In this document: one piece after another, positions 46,103-57,100 of the stretch
How the letters are laid out: every line of letters starts with the position of its first letter
Position numbering within the stretch: the stretch's first letter is position 1
NCBI GenBank assembly: GCA_963682055.1
Contig: OY821742.1
Coordinates: 21,451,635-21,515,634, forward strand
Origin: Primula veris
Taxonomy: Eukaryota; Streptophyta; Magnoliopsida; Ericales; Primulaceae
Length of the DNA stretch: 64,000 nt
Direction of reading: 5' to 3'
Notes under the pieces: generated by a model
What the model was told of the DNA's origin: nothing
What the model saw: only the letters and a program-made list of their open reading frames with translations
Database searches by the model: none
Made by a program: the position numbers and the translations under genes

Positions 46103-47104
46103 CTAGAGATAATTAGAAGGTATAGATAGGATAAGACGATTAAACTCATCTCTCCCTTTATACTTAAAAATAGCGGTCATGGCATCGTAGTCCAACGATA
46201 CTCTTACAGTCCTAAGAAAACGATATCCTAAGATGATTGGAGCTATATAAGCATCGTTCTTCCTGGTCATCTCCATAACCACGAAGTCAACTAAATAGCG
46301 AATACTATCCACACTCACTACCATATTCCTAACTATACCCCTATCCTCTTTGTATGATTCATCACCAAAGTATAACTTTGCGAAAGAAACTTCCACCGGT
46401 CTGTACTTCTCACAATACTCAGAGCTAGATATCAAGTTAGCATCACCCTCGGAATCAAGAACACGCTGATAAGTTGCAAATCCTACCTGACCTTCCTTAT
46501 ATTAGATGATAAAATCCAATATGGGTTGTCTAGGATCATATTCTTGAGCAACAGGAACGAAATCATTCATAGCATCAATGATAGAGTCCAAATCAGAATA
46601 CACTATAGTACGTTCATTATATTTGTCATGCACCGCCTCCTCAACTGGGTTGGTCTTAGGAAACATATTCCTAAGCCCTTTGGCCATTAACGAGAATTCA
46701 TACCCTGTAGTCGAGTTAGATGAGCCTCGGGGAGAACCATCACTTGAGGCATTGCTAGAAGTGGTGTGGTGCAAAGTCATCACTGGATGACAAACATTGC
46801 GCATAATCAAGGAATAGAAGGGGGAGAACATCCAGGGTACAAAAAAGATCAATAATGAAATATGTGTACTCCAAAGTTCCACCTGAGAAGGTGAAATGTC
46901 CTCACAGGTGCTCTCAACTATGGATAAGGAGTCGATTTTCTCCTCAATTCGGACACCCCACACCCTTTCGGTTGTGGACATGTCGTCAATAAGAGCAAAG
47001 ATCTCCTCGAAGGAGGAATCACAAAAAGTGGCAGGCCATGTTTCATCGATAAGATTTTTGAGTGGTTTGGGAACTGAGCTATAGACTATGTCGATGTTAT
47101 CCAT
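46103..47104 (-). pseudogene. gag/protease remnant of the third Athila-like element
   Basis: Two frames. The upstream frame (47104-46502, 200 codons) is acidic and unrecognised. The downstream one (46435-46103) has the Athila-like protease ending VDFVVMEMTRKND...PIILGYRFLRTVRVSLDYD, where intact elements have PIILGRPFL. This is a second protease-like segment beside 45218-45600. Confidence 0.5.
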
Positions 47105-47339
47105 TCGGTAGTGAGGTAGGGTTTGGAAGTATTGGTTGGTGCGATTGGAATCGAAGCTAACTTTGCTAACGAGGATGTGGTTCTTTACATGCTAATGTTA
47201 AGCATGAAGATCAGAGAGAGTTGAGGTGGGTACGTCAAGGTCATCGGAACCTGAAAGTTGAAGATTGGAAAAATAGGAAAGTCTCGGGTGTGATTGGTCA
47301 GGGTTGAGTTTTCAGATTTTTGGAATTCATTAATAAGGG

Positions 47340-48203
47340 TTTAACTCGTTGGGAATCACACCAACGTTATCATCCGTGGAACCATGTGGTTGTTGGCCTC
47401 GATAGTTTTAGAGGGGATTTTACTAATTAGGCATCAATTAATTATTAACGAGGAGAGCGTTAGCGGTTGACTTGTCAAACCAACGGCTCGTTCCTCAGGG
47501 GTTCAAAACTACTAAATATCATATTGTTTAGGTTGTTTTAAAGGCTATTTTTCAGTTTATATAAATCTATGTTCGTTAACAAGCGGTGTTAATTCATCAA
47601 TAATTAGCTTATACGACATTATCGACTTGTTTTAACTAGTTTGCATGCGAGAGGTATGATATTAATGTGGATTATGATGTAAACCTAAGCAAACATGCAT
47701 ATAAAACAGAAGAGATACTAGAAACAATAAATAAAGTAAGCACAATTAAAGAACTTACGATAAGACGTTGATAAAACAAGGAATTCGTGCACAAACTCCC
47801 AACTTTTTGGTATTTTTCTCTCTTCTTCTCTCTCTCTAGAACGAATTTTAGATATAAAACTGATGAAAAATGAATGAATTCTCTCTATTCTCGAAATAGG
47901 GAGAAACCTATATCAGCTTATCAAACGTAACAAATTTTATCTCATCCGAAATTTAAAATATAACGGCACCTGATCGGTCAAGTCAGGCTCGTAGAAGTTT
48001 CTTTGCTCTATCTTGACTTGATTACGTTTTGTAACTTATTGGAGTTGACTTTGAGTTCCTTTGTCTTCTAAAATCTTCTCTTTTGGTCCCTAATTTGGTC
48101 TTTTTGCGTCCTTGTCTTGTTTCTGCGCTAATTACATGTTTTTTCCTACTAAATGCAAACAAATTCAAGTAGACCGGAAAAATGCAGAAAAACACAAAAC
48201 ATG
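47340..48203 (-). repeat. 5' LTR of the third Athila-like element, truncated
   Basis: Aligns with 41960-42936 and ends abruptly at ACATG, where TGTCACGCC begins. The rest of this LTR is not found in the window. Confidence 0.5.
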
Positions 48204-49978
48204 TGTCACGCCCCAAAATCCGGAAAACACGGACATCAAGGCGTGACCTTTTTAAACAAAAGGAAAAAGAACCTGTTGGTACAAAATTTAGGTTTTAAAA
48301 GAATAAGACTTGAGTGCTAAAAGAACAATTAAACGAATGAAATAAAGATGTTTGCCAAACGTGGCTACATGACCAAAAAGTCTTGACAAATTTATAAAAA
48401 GAATAGAAAAACGAATGTAATTTGCCCGTAGGCTACAACCTCAAAAGTAATCTAAGTGAAAAGAAAGAGAAAGCCCTGAACCCATGTGATGCATTGCAAT
48501 AGCTCTTATCGAAAGGTCTCAACCTAAGTTGTACCTGAAAGACAAAACTGTAACGGTGAGTCCCACACACATACATACACGGGACGGCACCACACAAGAT
48601 ACCGTCACCCCATCCCATAAATGCAAGAACTCACAACAACTACAATACAACGTATAAATAGAAATAAAATAACATCATACAACGAAATAAATTAAATAGC
48701 TCCAACACACATTTATAGCAAACATGGACCTCTCACGCCACTCACCCCAGTCCGTAAGGCGATTCATTCCCTATACCCCGCGGCCGTCTTATGTCATCGG
48801 TATAGGAAGAGACATAGACCATTGCTAACATAAAAATAGATTTAAAGTGAGCACTTGGACCTCTCACGCCACTCATCCCAGTCCGTAAGACGAGTCATTC
48901 CCTATACCCCTCGGCCGTCTTATGTCCCTAGTGTAGGAAGAGACATAGACCATTGCTAATATATAAGTAAATAAAGTGCACACTAGGATCTCTCACGCCA
49001 CTCGCCCCAGTCCGTAAGACGAGTCATTCCCTATACCCCTCGCCCGTCTTATGTCCCCGGTATAGGAAGAGACATAGACCATTGCTAACAAATAAATAAA
49101 TCACAAGGCCTCGGCCATTGATATTCAACCATTCAATTATCACATTCTCATACATCACTTTAACGCAATTCAACAAAACACATAATCACAGGTACTAGAT
49201 TCACAACTAGCCAACCAACTCCAACAACATAAAATCTCGTTCAGCCATTCTAACAAACACCTTGTATGCATAAACTACATCTCATCTTTATTCAACAATA
49301 ATTTATCCAATTTCATCAACAACTATAATATCACATAATCAACTCATGAAAACACGCAAAGCCATCCATATTCTCATCTTCTCCAATTCAAATAAGTGAA
49401 TTAAAAATGCAACAAATAAAAACCCAATTAAAAATTTAAGAACATAATTAAGATAAAAGGAAAAACTCCCAATTTAAAATAAACAAAAGACCTAACCCTA
49501 ACATACACCCTCGTCTAGTCGCAATGGATAACCCCCGTTACCTTAGTGCGTAGAGGAGATGCTTCCGGTAAGAATACACTAACGTGGTGTCTTCTTCTTC
49601 TTCCTAGGCTTGTAATCTATCTTTTCTCTCTTGTTTTAGGTTTTATGTTTTAAAAAAAATGGCTGAAAAGAGGTTTAGAAAACTGTTTTGAGAAAGTTTG
49701 GGGAAGCGAACTATTTGGTCCCGAAAGTTCTAAAAGTTAACTCATGATCCAAAAATATTATTTTACTGCTAAAAAATAACCAACTTTAGAAACAAAACTA
49801 TTGGGTCCTTTTTATTTATAAAATTAGTAACAGGTTTTAAAAATAAAGTTTTTCGGAAGAGTTTCGGTTTTTGGCTAAAAATTAGTCGAGTGACCGGTCT
49901 TTGGTAAAGTTTGTATAAAACGTTTTTGTATAAATGAAATCAAAAATAAAACCATTTATAAAAATAGGGGATGTTACA
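48204..49978 (-). repeat. Tekay-like 3' LTR
   Basis: As read on the plus strand it starts TGTCACGCCCC and ends GATGTTACA; on the minus strand this gives TGTAAC...GTGACA. It lies just downstream of an integrase/chromodomain remnant in the same orientation, with the purine-rich AAGGAGGGTTAG between them on the minus strand. It is therefore the 3' LTR of that element. Confidence 0.7.
48716..49091. repeat. three tandem units of about 130 bp inside the LTR
   Basis: TCTCACGCCACTC starts units at 48731, 48862 and 48991. Each unit also carries CCGTCTTATGTC and AGAGACATAGACCATTGCTAA. Confidence 0.85.
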
Positions 49979-50329
49979 ACTAACCCTCCTTAAAAGAATT
50001 TTGTCCCGAAATTTTCCTCTCTAAAGAACTACACCCAGAAATGATAAACTTACAATAAGACCATAAGAATTTAAACGTACAATTCGTGTCATAGTCCAAG
50101 AAATAAAATATACTGGGTTCACAACCCATAACAACTCCACCATCCATAACTCCAGATAATGAATAACATGTAAGAATATCAAATAAAGTAACCGCCTGTA
50201 CACAATATCTAATAGAATAAAAGACAATAAAGTAAACAAAGATGACATGCTTCTACCTCAACAACTCCAAATTCTAGGCGTTACAGCCCTTGCCCGATAA
50301 AGAAATTTTGTCCCGAAATTAGAAAGCAT

Positions 50330-51246
50330 CTAAGGAAAAGTACCTAAAAAAAAGACGAGATTATGATACTTTCTTTTCATCTCATCCTCGCGTTCCCAAG
50401 TTGCCTCCTCGGCCCCATGGTGTTTCCAAACCATATTTACCAATCTAATTGTTTTTCCTCGAAGTTACTTCTCTTGCACATCGATAATCCTCATAGGTCC
50501 GACCTCATAGGTCACATCCGCACTAATCTCAATGTCCTCAAAGTCCACCACGTGTGAAGGGTTGTGATGATACTTTTTCAGCATTGACACATGGAACACC
50601 GGGTGAACCCCCGCCAATTTTGGTGGCAAGTCCAACCGGTATGCAACTTCTCCAACTCGGTCCACGATCTCAAATGGTCCGATAAATCTCGGGCTCAACT
50701 TCCCTTTAGAGCCAAACCTCATAATCCCCTTCCTTGGCGAAACTCGCAAAAATACTCGATCCACCTTTTCGAACTCCAAAGGTCTCCTCCTCTTATCAGC
50801 ATAACTCTTTTGTTTACTTTGAGCCGTCTCAAGCCTTTGTTGAATTAACTTAATCTTTTCATTCGTTTCTTGAATCAATTGCGGTCCTAACATTTCCACT
50901 TCTCCCACCTCGGTCCAACACACCAGAGACCTACATGGCCGCCCGTATAAATCCTCAAAAGGTGCCATACCAATACTAGCTTGGAAGCTATTATTATACG
51001 CAAACTCAACTAAGGGTAGATGGCTCTCTCAGCCTCTCTTGAAGTCATTCACACATGCGCGCAACATATCCTCTAGCACTTAGATACTCCACTCCGATTG
51101 TCCATCTGTTTGGGGATGAAATGCCGTACTCATTGTCAACTTGGTCCCTAAGGCATTTTGCAATGCGCCCCAGAACCTCGATACAAACCTTGCGTCTTGA
51201 TCCGATACAATCGAAATCGGTACCCCATGAAGTCTAACAATCTCCT
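50330..51246 (-). pseudogene. Tekay-like integrase core end and chromodomain
   Basis: Read from 51246 downward: [48 protein letters not shown], a GPFEIVDRVGEVAYRLDLP domain, HVSMLKKYHHNPSHV and HHGAEEATWERED. The last block is a chromodomain-type end. There are three in-frame stops (two near 51080-51025 and a TAA just after 50465). The N-terminal half of integrase and everything upstream is missing and replaced by the CRM-like frame. Confidence 0.8.
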
Positions 51247-53187
51247 TCACATACTTTTATCCCGAACATACCCACGCTCTATCAACTTTGACACTTGGCG
51301 ATGCAGTTCTTTGGCTTCCTCGGGATTACAACGATAGGCTGGTCGGTTAGGTAAAACAGCACCGGGAATGAGATCGATTTGATGTTCGATTCCACGAATT
51401 GGTGGCAAACCAGTTGGTAAGTCCTCGGGAAACACATCCTCGAATTCCTCCAATAGTTTAACCACTTGCGATGGGAGTGAGGACTTGTCGGTGAGCATAA
51501 TTTCCCGCATGAGCAACAAAAAAATCTGATCCTTGGTACTCAAGGCTCGCTCGACTTCTCTGCGACTAACAACCAGATTTTCCCGCTTCATCTTGCCTAA
51601 AATATCATTTCGAATTTGCGCCGGTGTGAGTGGCGCAAGAGTATGCTTCCTTCCATCCTTTTCAAATGAATAAGTATTCTTGAATCCGTCATGAACCACC
51701 CTCCGGTCATACTGCCATTGTCGGCCTAAAAGTAAATGACTAGCACTCATAGGTACAACGTCACAAAGAACTTCGTCGGTGTATCGGCCAATAGTGAAAG
51801 GAACCTTTACTTGCTCGGAGACCCGAATATCACCCACCTCGTTAAGCCAACGCAGTTTGTACGGGCTAGGATGCTTCATCATAGCCAATCCCAATTTCTC
51901 CACCAGCGTAGTGGATGCCACGTTTGTACAACTCCCTCCATCGATGATAACTCCGCACACCTTTTCACTCACTTTGCATCGAGTGTGAAATATGTTATCT
52001 CGTTGTTCATCGGTAGTGACGGGCTGTACGTTAAGAACGCGCCGAACAACGAGGACCTCTCCATCTTCAGCCACATCTAAAGAATCCTCATCGTACTTTT
52101 GAACCTCCTCCTCGACTTCTTCTTCGCTCTCAATTTCAGATTCTCGGATAATCATAACTTTCCGATTTGGACATTCCGAAGCGATATGACCATGTCCTTG
52201 ACAACGAAAGCATTTCAAGTCCCGATGCCTCGGGTTAGGCCTTGAAACCTCATCTTTTTTTGGTGCAGCCATGGGTGCTTTCCCCATGTCAACCCGTCCG
52301 ACACGGTTGGTGGTCGGGACAGTCTTCCTTTCAGTCATAGCGTCGTTTGTGTATTTCCCACCATTTGGCCGAGAGGAGTATGGCCGGGTGGCGACCTTTC
52401 GTTTTCTTTGACGCTCCACTTTCAACGCCAATTTAATCACGTCCTCCAAGAAAACAAATGGTTGCAACTCCACTGTATCCGCTATATCATCATTGAGACC
52501 CCGTAAGAACCGAGCGATGGTTTGCTCTTGCGGCTCTTGAAGGTTACACCTCATATTTGCAGTTTCGAAATTCTTAACATACTCTTCTACGCTCATAGCT
52601 CCTTGCCGAAGAGATTGTAACTGTAGGTACAACTCTTGGCGGTAGTACTCCGGTACGAAACGACGTTGCATAAGCCGTTTCATGATCCTCCAACCTCGGA
52701 CTTCCTCCTCTCCATCCAGACGCCTCTGCCCTTTCAAATTCTCCCACCACAAATGAGCATATTCAGTGAACTCAAGTGCGGCCAAGCGAACTTTCCTCTC
52801 CTCGGGTACATCGTAGAATTCAAAGAGTTTTTCAACACGCTGCTCCCATTCGAGGTAATCTTCGGGTGAGCTATTACCCTTGAATGGAGGCATTTTTATG
52901 TTCATGTTACGACCAGGATTGTCATGACACCTTTGTTGACGTCTCGGTGCCCCTTCATATTCTTCTTCGGCATTTTCACTAAAGTCACCGGTATGACCTT
53001 GGTGACTACGATCATCTTGCTCATATGGTGGTGGTTGTGGTTGTTGGTTTTGGAGACGCATCTCCACCATCTCCGCTTGCATGGCCTCGATTTGGCGCTC
53101 AAGCCGATAGATTTTGGCTTGGTCGAGCGTCATGCCTCTTGGAATTCGAGCTTCATTTTCGTCGGACTGGTGTGACTTGGTCGACAT
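51247..53187 (-). pseudogene. CRM-like gag-protease, cut at the start of reverse transcriptase
   Basis: An intact frame of 646 codons: gag with coiled-coil N-terminus (LERQIEAMQAEMVEMRLQNQ), gag core (YLEWEQRVEKLFEF, ARFLRGLNDDIAD), zinc knuckle CFRCQGHGHIASEC (about 52195), protease IDGGSCTNVAS (about 51930). It ends with the connection to reverse transcriptase (RGYVRD). There it runs into Tekay-like integrase, so reverse transcriptase, RNase H and half of integrase are absent. A start Met lies 5 bp from the primer binding site; this is the usual arrangement. Confidence 0.82.
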
Positions 53188-53191
53188 CCTT

Positions 53192-53203
53192 GCTCTGATA
53201 CCA
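53192..53203 (-). promoter_or_regulatory. primer binding site (initiator tRNA-Met)
   Basis: On the minus strand TGGTATCAGAGC, the exact plant tRNA-iMet primer site. It lies 3 bp from the LTR end at 53207. Confidence 0.92.
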
Positions 53204-53206
53204 ATA

Positions 53207-53749
53207 TGATGTGCCCGGGATGCTAAGATGTCGGTAAGTCACTGAATTTTAGGAGAACTCAAGAGAGAAACCAACTCTTCGTGTTTGATAAGCCGAAGGC
53301 GCCACAAACAAGATGGGTTGGGGTTCTAGTGAAACAAGCTTGATAAGCCCAAAGGCGCCACAAACAAGTTCCGTTAGGATGATTCACCACACTCCGGAGA
53401 GAGAAGAAGGGGAGTGATAAGAATCGGGGTTTAACTCGCCACTAACAATCTGAATTCCACAAATTGCAAGATAAGAGAAAAGGATAAACAAGCAAAAAGC
53501 TTAATTCTTTATATCATTCAAGTGTGTTTATAACTTGATACATATGGCTTTATATAGAGCCAAAAACGTCACCCTAATGACAGGATAAGATCTACAACTT
53601 AGATTACTTGAATCTAGTTAGATACATTCATAAAAACCTTTTACACTTATCTATATCATTAAGTCAGGACTTTGACCACTAGATACACTTAATATAAGCC
53701 TATCCACGTCCATAAGCATGCACCAACAATGTCAAATGCTTAGATTACA
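53207..53749 (-). repeat. CRM-like LTR lying between two coding remnants
   Basis: 543 bp, TGATGTGCCC to GATTACA as read on the plus strand. On the minus strand the polypurine tract CCAAGGGGG precedes it and the primer site follows it. So it acts as 3' LTR for the pol tail at 53750-53998 and as 5' LTR for the gag at 51247-53187. Confidence 0.8.
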
Positions 53750-53998
53750 CCCCCTTGGCAGATTAGAATCATTGAATGTGCAGATTCATGCATCGAATTA
53801 ATGCACTCCTTGAAATAGCCAAAATTCGATGTATCGGCAAAGTTGCTGCTCAAAGCTATCAAATGAGTTAATTCCTTTGTCATAAGCACTTCATTACCAA
53901 TTTTGAGCTTCTTAGATTTTGACCGAGTAACCGGACCCACATGAGGAATATTGAGCTTAGATTCATAATCGAATGCTACATGATGTACATCACAACCT
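53750..53998 (-). pseudogene. CRM-like pol C-terminal tail
   Basis: The GPVTRSKSKKLK block matches the C-terminal block of element C (GPVTRARAKRF). It is broken on the right where the Tat element begins at about 53999. Confidence 0.65.
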
Positions 53999-54161
53999 AT
54001 CTGCTGAAGATATCCTCAAGGATATATGCAGGGAAAGTTGGTATTCCTGACCACAACCGATCATCTCTCCCCCCCCCAATCAGAGAGATTCCAAGCTCTT
54101 CTGCGCATATCACGAGGATCACGGCCATCTCACTGAGCATTGCCGTAACCTGCGATGGAGA

Positions 54162-57100
54162 ATGAACCAGTGGGGCGATGCAGGATACCTAGCCAAGTTT
54201 ATTAAAAGAGTTGGGAATAAAGGCAAACAACTGGCCATCGAGGGAGCCGACATCCGGCAAGGCAAAACGATCAACGTCGTTCACATGTCACGACCCAAGG
54301 TCGCCGATGGGGAACGGTCACAACAACGGCAACTGGCTCACTTTGGCCAAGTAGCCAAGACATCACAGGAATCGACCTCTAAACGACAATGCACACCACG
54401 ACGACATCCGCCCATTTCTTTCTCGAATCTTGACGAAGAAGGGGTGGTTTACCCCCACGGAGACACCATTAACCTCCGTGTTCAAATCGGCCTAGACACG
54501 GTCAGCAGGGTACTTGTCGACCAAGGAGCCTCTTGTGATATCATGTACAGGGAGCTCTTCGACAAGATGGAACTCAAGCTGCAAGATCTACAGCCTACCG
54601 ATGTCACATTGATCGGATTCATCTCCGAAATGACTAAACCGTTGGGTAAGATCGTCCTCAGTGTTACAACCGGGTCCGTGTCGGTTCCCGTGGAGTTCTT
54701 AGTGGTCAACGACCGCTTCGGCCACAACGCAATATTGGGCCGACCTTGGTTACATGCTATGAAGGCTATACCCTCGACCTATCACCAAAAGGTCAAATAC
54801 CCAAATGATAGGGGAGAGATAGAGACAGCCAGAGGATGTCAAGAAGATTCAAGACGCTGCGAGGACATTACCGCGACTCTCCAAAAACAACGAAGCATTG
54901 TGGAACAACCCACCAGCACAAAGAAGCTGATCTACCAAATATCCAAAACCGAAAGGGTTGTCGAAGAACAAGTAGGAGAGACACTTAGGAAGGTGTATAT
55001 TCCAGATATGGACGAGGAGCACTACTTCCTCCTCGGCGATAACCTTCCAAAACAGGAATCCGAGGAGTTGAAAGCATTCCTTCTCAACAACATTGATAAA
55101 TTCGCCTGGAGTCCTAAAGACATGCCGGGCCTAGACCCTAATACAGCAAGCCACCACCTAAGTGTAAACGTCGAGTACAAGCCGATAGCACAGAGGAGCA
55201 GGAAAGTGTCTGTACAGCACAGAGCAGCTATAATCGCTGAAGTACAAAAGCTATTGGAGGCTGGAGCCATAAGGGAGGTTTACTATCCAAAATGGTTGTC
55301 CAACCCGGTCGTCGTCCCTAAGAAGAACGGGAAGAAGAGAGTCTGTATAGACTTCACCAATCTCAACAAAGCCTGCCCGAGGGACCACTTTCCCCTTCCA
55401 AGGATTGATCAACTTGTGGACGCAACTGCGGGAGCAGAACGGATGACCTTCCTTGACGCGTACTCAGGATACCATCAAATTCCCCTCGCCCGCGAAGATC
55501 AAGAAAAGACTTCGTTTATATCGCCTTTGGGAAATTATTGCTATACGGTAATGCCGTTCGGCCTACGCAATGCAGGAGCAACATACCAAAGGATGATAAC
55601 AAGGGTATGTCGAGATCATATAGGGAAGACGATGGAGGTATACATAGACGACATGGTCGTCAAAAGCGAAAGAGCCACATCCCACCTTCAAGATATCAGG
55701 GACGTTTTCCGAACGTTGGGCGAGCACAAACTGAAACTCAATGCGAGCAAGTGTGCATTTGGCATCAGCAAGGGGAAATTCTTGGGGCATATGGTTAGCC
55801 GACGAGGAATAGAGGCTAATCCAGATCAAATAACGGCTCTACGGAACCTAGCAGCGCCCAAGAATAAGAAGCAGGTACAAGAGCTCACGGGAATGATGGC
55901 CGCATTGAGCAGGTTCATTAGCCGATCCGCAGACAAGGGACGGCCATTTTTTGAATCACTCAAGAAGGATAGAAAATTCGTCTGGGACCCGGAATGTGAA
56001 GCTTCATTCAACAATCTCAAAGAGTACTTGAGGACACTGCCACTGCTAGTCAGGCCGAACAAAGGAGACATTCTGGCATGCTACCTAGCAGTCTCCACTA
56101 CAGCTGTGAGCGCAGTTATCCTAAGAGAAGAAGGTCGCGAACAATTTCCGATCTACTTCGTCAGCAAGACTCTGGTCGAAGCCGAAACACGTTATCTACC
56201 CTTGGAAAAGCTGTGTCTGGCATTGGTCGTCGCAACCAGAAAGTTGCCACACTATTTCATAGCTCATCAGGTCCGGGTATACACGAAATTTCATATCAAA
56301 GAGTCACTTCAACGGACGGACATTAGCGGTCGAGTTGCCGCCTGGGGGGTCGAACTATCCCAATTTCATATTGAGTTCGTACCCCACCATGCCATAAAGG
56401 GACAAGTCCTGGCCGATTTCGTCGCGGAGTTCACCGAAGGCTACGATGAGCCTTTGGCACTCTCTCCACAATCACACTGGCAGATACATGTCGACGGATC
56501 AGCCACCAAGGACGGATCCGGAGCAGGGATCGTCCTAAAGTCTAGAGAGGGAGCAATCATCGAAAAAAGCATAAAACTGGGCTTCCGAGCTACCAACAAT
56601 GAGGCAGAATACGAAGCCATGATAAATAGCATGCTCATTGTCCGGTCCCTCAGATGCTCCCACTTAATTGCAAGCTCAGACTCCATGCTCATCGTCAATC
56701 AAGCCATCGGCGAGTACCAAGCCAAAGATGACAGAATGATCTTCTACCAAGAGAGAGTCCAAAGCTTGATGGCAACCTTCGAACAGTGCGAGTTAATAAG
56801 AATCAATCGCACCGAAAATGTACATGCCGATGCCTTGGCCACCCTAGCCTCGACATTAACATTGACTGACACCCGGTCGATCACAGTGGAACTACTGCCG
56901 ACCCCGAGCATAATTAAAAGGGTAGACCGAGTGACGTCAGTACAGTACGAACTAGGTTGGATGGAGGACATGACTCGTTATCTGCGAAATGGAACGCTTC
57001 CGGCCGACAAGATAAAAGCGCTGAAAAATACAAGAAAAGCTCCTCGTTTCTGGCTATCCGAGGACGATAAACTATACAAATCCAGTTACCGGGGACCCCA

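Larger units (their letters stand above)
41960..48203 (-). mobile_element. third Athila-like element, badly decayed, cut by a Tekay-like LTR
   Basis: Related blocks at about 41960-42936 and 47340-48203 look like LTRs: both contain AACGAGGAGAGCGTTAGCGG, a GGTCAGGYC patch and a CTTGCGTCCTTGTCT-like end. Next to the left one, TCCAACTAGCTTAACGCTCGTCCCGAG parallels the polypurine-tract region of the nested Athila. Internal coding traces are protease-like, on the minus strand. The right LTR stops where the LTR at 48204 begins. The outer left boundary is approximate and no primer site was recognised. Confidence 0.55.

Noticed and set aside
53740..53940. Independent small gene (66 codons)
   Set aside because: Its GPVTRSKSKK start matches the C-terminal tail of chromovirus gag-pol, so it is a pol remnant.
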